A DNA stretch of 17,597 nt from CAYQDB01 sp964416195 (GTDB lineage Bacteria > Zixibacteria > MSB-5A5 > GN15 > FEB-12), in the NCBI GenBank assembly GCA_964416195.1, contig CAYQDB010000038.1, forward strand, positions 1-17,597, written 5' to 3'. A program made the position numbers and the translations under genes. Under the pieces are notes generated by a model that saw nothing but the letters and a program-made list of their open reading frames with translations, was not told the DNA's origin and made no database searches. Of this stretch, positions 14,742 through 17,597 are shown piece by piece. Every line of letters starts with the position of its first letter. Position 1 is the first letter of the stretch.

Positions 14742-17393
14742 ATGAAACTGACAAGAAGTGTTGTCACCTGTTTTGTGCTACTACTGGCATGGGCTGGTGT
14801 TTCCTGGGGACAGCAGATGCGCTGCGACTCGGTAGATATGTTCAGCATAGACAGTATCGGAATTGTGCAAACCGCCGGTCTGCCGGAGGATACTGTCTGG
14901 GTGCCTATCTATGTTAAGAACGACAGCAATGTCGCCGGCATTCAGGCGTACATCGAGTTTGACTCCACTGTAATCAAACCGCTCGTCAAATCTATCGATA
15001 CGACTATAGACACGACAATCATCATAGACACTACAGTAGTCGATCCTGACACAACAATCGATACAACCACCATAATTGACACCTTTGTTGTTACGGATTA
15101 CCAATTCCAGTTGACCCCACTGTTGGATACCACATGGACCTCCCTGCGGGTGGTAAATGAGCCCGATTTCTCTCCCTGGTCTCCCAGCCATCAGCGTATC
15201 AAAGTGCTCGGTTATCCTTGGGATTATCTTAACATCCACCCGCCGGCCATTGACCGAGGCAGTGGCGATGTGATGCTCATAGGGTTCGAAATCGACGCAG
15301 GAGCTACTATCGGCTCGTATGCACAAATCACTTTCTATGATACTACAATCTACAACGATGAATACCCGCCCGAGCAGATAGGTTGTATCTTCTCACAGTA
15401 CTATGATACCACGGGCGTCTTTGTTCACCGGCTTCAGACGCGCCCCGGCAACGTTCAAATCACTGAGCCGCCGGAGGTGCCGGTCATCAATTCCTTTGTG
15501 GCGACCGAGTATACAATAGATGAGGGTGACGCGACCACCCTTTCCTGGAACGTTTCCAAGGCGACCACAGTGTCAATCAGTCCAACCATCGGTGATGTGG
15601 ACAGTATCGGTTCGCAGCAGATATGGCCAACGGATACGACAACTTATACCATGACGGCAACGAATAGCGATGGAAGCGATTATGCAAGCCTGACTATTAA
15701 TGTGATCCCGGCGGGGTCCAACAATCGGCCTGTCTTCACGCAGCCGACTCAGACCAGCTATGAGATAGACCAGGGACTGACACTATCGTTCCAGGTAACG
15801 GCTACCGACGCTGATAATGATCAGATAACGCTGACAGCCAACCCTATTCCGAGCAACGCCACCTTTGGCCCCACCAATCCGGTAGTAGGTGTGGGCAGCG
15901 TGACCGGGGATTTCAGTTTCACACCTGATTATACTCAATTGGGCACATACCAGGCGACATTCACAGCCGACGACGGCAAGCCTGGTGGTACGAGGCAATT
16001 GATAGTCTCGATCCTTGTCAAGGAAATCCCCTATGATCGTTTGTTTACCACCTCGGCCGAGGGACAGTTGCCTGAGGGCGGCCTGCCGGGTACACAAGCA
16101 ATCATGGTGCCGATCAACTTGGTGACATCACAGAGCGTCTACGGCGTGCAGTTTGACTTTTTGTATGAGGAAGAGTATTTCGAGGTCGACTCCATTATTA
16201 CTACTCCCCGGACAGAGGATTATGTCATCTATGAGAACATCGGCCAGGTCCCCGGCCAAATCAGAATCGTGACTTTCGGAGTTGGGAATGAGCCGATTGT
16301 GACAGATACCACCAGCACGGCCATTCTGTACGTGGTTATGTCGATCGATACCTCAGCGTTGCCGGGAGATTACGCGATTCTAATTGAAGATGGCTGGGAG
16401 TCAATTAACCCAGATCCAGATTACCCATCGCTGCCTTTGGTCACTGATTCCGGTATCATTCAGGTCGACCGTCTCGGGGATGTCAACCTTGACAAGCGTG
16501 TTGACGTAGCCGACGCAGTGAACGTTGTGGGCTATATACTGGGGAGTTTCGGCCTGAATTCACGGCAGTATGCGGCTGCCGACGTGGTCACTGACGGTAC
16601 GGTCAATGTGCTTGACCTGGTTGGGATAATCAACCTGATATTCGGAATCCCGCCTTCACCGGTGGCCGGTTATTACGCAAATACCGACATGGCAACTGTA
16701 TCTCTTGACTATTCAGATCTGAACGATGGGTCGACAGATATAATGGTGGTCAGGTCGGAGTTGCCTGAGCAGATCGCCGGGGTTCAGTTGGAGATCCGGT
16801 ATGATCCATCGGCTCTGAGCCTGGGCAAACCAACTCTTGGAGACGATGCAGCCAAGATGGTGCTCAGTTCGAGAGACAACGGAAATGGCAGGCTGATGGT
16901 ACTATTGTATTTCAAGAATCCGTTCCGGACTCAGGATTTGATTCAGGTTGGAAAGGCAAAGCTGGTGAATGTTCCCATAATGGCTCACTCCGAGATCGAG
17001 TCCGGCGACGAGTCGCGGATGAAATTGACAGGAGCGCTGCTTTCGACTTCTTCCGCACAGGCGGTTCGGGTGGAAGGGATGGACCTACCGCTGCCCTCCT
17101 CGTTTGTCCTCGAGCAGAACTATCCTAACCCGTTTAACCCGACAACTACGATTGAGTTCTCACTGGGAGCGGCTGGCGACGGTTCGCTGACCCGGCACGT
17201 GAACCTTGATATCTATAATATTCTGGGGCAGCATGTGAAAACCATGATGGATGAAAAATTGGTTCCTGGAAACTACCAGGTGGAGTGGGATGCCACTAAT
17301 CGCAGCGGCCAGCGCGTTGCCTCCGGCATTTATCTGTACAGGTTGCAGATTGGCCAGGAAAGTAAATCGAAAAAAATGCTGTTACTGAAGTAG
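14742..17393 (+). CDS. Large exported modular protein: three cohesin-like modules, Ig/cadherin-like modules, dockerin and C-terminal sorting domain
   Basis: An 883-residue secreted protein. The start is ATG at 14742, since GGAGG (14732-14736) lies five bases before it and gives a clean signal peptide MKLTRSVVTCFVLLLAWAG, cut near residue 23; an in-frame ATG at 14721 would put seven residues before it. Order: cohesin-like (about 30-240) interrupted by a Thr/Asp/Ile-rich stretch (85-116); Ig-like (246-325) with TTLSWNVSKATTVSI and TTTYTMTATN; cadherin-like (326-425) opening NRPVFTQPTQ; cohesin-like (427-577); dockerin (579-637), GDVNLDKRVDVADAVNVVGYI then DGTVNVLDLVGIINLIFG, close to the classic calcium loop; cohesin-like (643-780) with AGVQLEIRYDPSALSL; C-terminal domain (786-883) with EQNYPNPFNPTTTIEF and ending SKKMLLLK. 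It is followed after 22 bases by another exported gene, so they form an operon. Confidence 0.85.
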   Translation: MKLTRSVVTCFVLLLAWAGVSWGQQMRCDSVDMFSIDSIGIVQTAGLPEDTVWVPIYVKNDSNVAGIQAYIEFDSTVIKPLVKSIDTTIDTTIIIDTTVVDPDTTIDTTTIIDTFVVTDYQFQLTPLLDTTWTSLRVVNEPDFSPWSPSHQRIKVLGYPWDYLNIHPPAIDRGSGDVMLIGFEIDAGATIGSYAQITFYDTTIYNDEYPPEQIGCIFSQYYDTTGVFVHRLQTRPGNVQITEPPEVPVINSFVATEYTIDEGDATTLSWNVSKATTVSISPTIGDVDSIGSQQIWPTDTTTYTMTATNSDGSDYASLTINVIPAGSNNRPVFTQPTQTSYEIDQGLTLSFQVTATDADNDQITLTANPIPSNATFGPTNPVVGVGSVTGDFSFTPDYTQLGTYQATFTADDGKPGGTRQLIVSILVKEIPYDRLFTTSAEGQLPEGGLPGTQAIMVPINLVTSQSVYGVQFDFLYEEEYFEVDSIITTPRTEDYVIYENIGQVPGQIRIVTFGVGNEPIVTDTTSTAILYVVMSIDTSALPGDYAILIEDGWESINPDPDYPSLPLVTDSGIIQVDRLGDVNLDKRVDVADAVNVVGYILGSFGLNSRQYAAADVVTDGTVNVLDLVGIINLIFGIPPSPVAGYYANTDMATVSLDYSDLNDGSTDIMVVRSELPEQIAGVQLEIRYDPSALSLGKPTLGDDAAKMVLSSRDNGNGRLMVLLYFKNPFRTQDLIQVGKAKLVNVPIMAHSEIESGDESRMKLTGALLSTSSAQAVRVEGMDLPLPSSFVLEQNYPNPFNPTTTIEFSLGAAGDGSLTRHVNLDIYNILGQHVKTMMDEKLVPGNYQVEWDATNRSGQRVASGIYLYRLQIGQESKSKKMLLLK
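14994..15090 (+). repeat. Low-complexity Asp-Thr-Thr-Ile coding stretch
   Basis: Encodes a run built from IDTT units (residues about 85-116 of the protein), inside the first cohesin-like module. Codons for Thr and Ile vary between units, so it is not a simple fresh slippage product. It may be an exposed, flexible loop or glycosylation target. Confidence 0.6.
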
Positions 17394-17415
17394 TCCATAG
17401 GGAGGATTAATACAG

Positions 17416-17597
17416 ATGGATATAAGGAAGCTCATACTTGTAACCGCAACCGTCACGCTCCTGGCTGCCACCGTTCAGGCAAACGAACTACCGGTGCTTA
17501 ATCCGATCGGGCCACAAAGTACGACTGAGAATGTGCAGTTACTCTTTGGCGTCTCGGCTTCCGATGCTGAGAGTATTCCGGTACTGACCACTTCCAC
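17416..17597 (+). CDS. Exported protein with cadherin-like N-terminus, cut by window edge
   Basis: The first 60 or so residues of a secreted protein. MDIRKLILVTATVTLLAATVQA is a clear signal peptide with a cut after about residue 22. The mature start, NELPVLNPIGPQSTTENVQL then FGVSASDAESIPVL, has the typical opening of tandem cadherin-like/putative Ig repeats (the ENxxLxFxVSASD pattern). The ribosome site GGAGG (17401-17405) is ten bases before the ATG, and the gene starts 22 bases after the previous stop, implying co-transcription with it. The rest lies outside the window, so length and any dockerin or sorting domain are unknown. Confidence 0.75.
   Translation, partial: MDIRKLILVTATVTLLAATVQANELPVLNPIGPQSTTENVQLLFGVSASDAESIPVLTTS

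Noticed and set aside
1..17597. tRNA, rRNA, CRISPR, insertion sequence or prophage signals
   Set aside because: None was seen on reading: no regularly spaced direct repeats, no transposase or integrase motifs, no recognisable tRNA cloverleaf.

Overview
The window reads as ordinary chromosome of an uncultured bacterium of the FCB superphylum, most like Candidatus Zixibacteria or a close candidate phylum. The grounds are protein features. Two large exported proteins end in the NQNYPNPFNPTTTI-type C-terminal sorting/FlgD-like domain. Cohesin-like, dockerin-like and cadherin-like modules are combined in single polypeptides. There is also a DUF5916-type outer-membrane protein. The phylum assignment is inference; no rRNA or tRNA gene was found.

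Left part (1-7852, all minus strand): a 3'-truncated class I fructose-bisphosphate aldolase; a PhzF-family isomerase; a 750-residue DUF5916/CBM9-like outer-membrane protein; a single-domain STAS protein with its own candidate promoter and a clear intrinsic terminator; a geranylgeranyl-reductase-family flavoprotein; and a membrane-anchored alpha/beta hydrolase. Gaps between them are large, so most look separately transcribed. The gap at 4747-5235 holds two oppositely oriented copies of a dispersed hairpin repeat whose stems differ by compensated base changes.

Right part (8105-17597, all plus strand): a SAM-dependent methyltransferase with a TTG start, then a cluster of exported modular proteins. 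The first (9781-10884) has a cohesin-like region and two nearly identical 37-residue dockerin-like repeats at its C-terminus, with no sorting domain. The second (11308-13956) and third (14742-17393) combine cohesin-like, cadherin/Ig-like and dockerin-like modules with a C-terminal sorting domain. A fourth (17416 onward) starts 22 bases after the third, has a signal peptide and a cadherin-like start, and runs off the window.

The cluster genes have strong GGAGG-type ribosome sites, but three of them lie behind long non-coding leaders of about 330-790 bases. One leader follows a near-consensus promoter (TTGACA, 17 bases, TATATT) and another is dense in hairpins. The most interesting aspects are this possible self-interacting cohesin/dockerin surface system and the structured leaders in front of it. 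No CRISPR array, insertion sequence or phage gene was seen.
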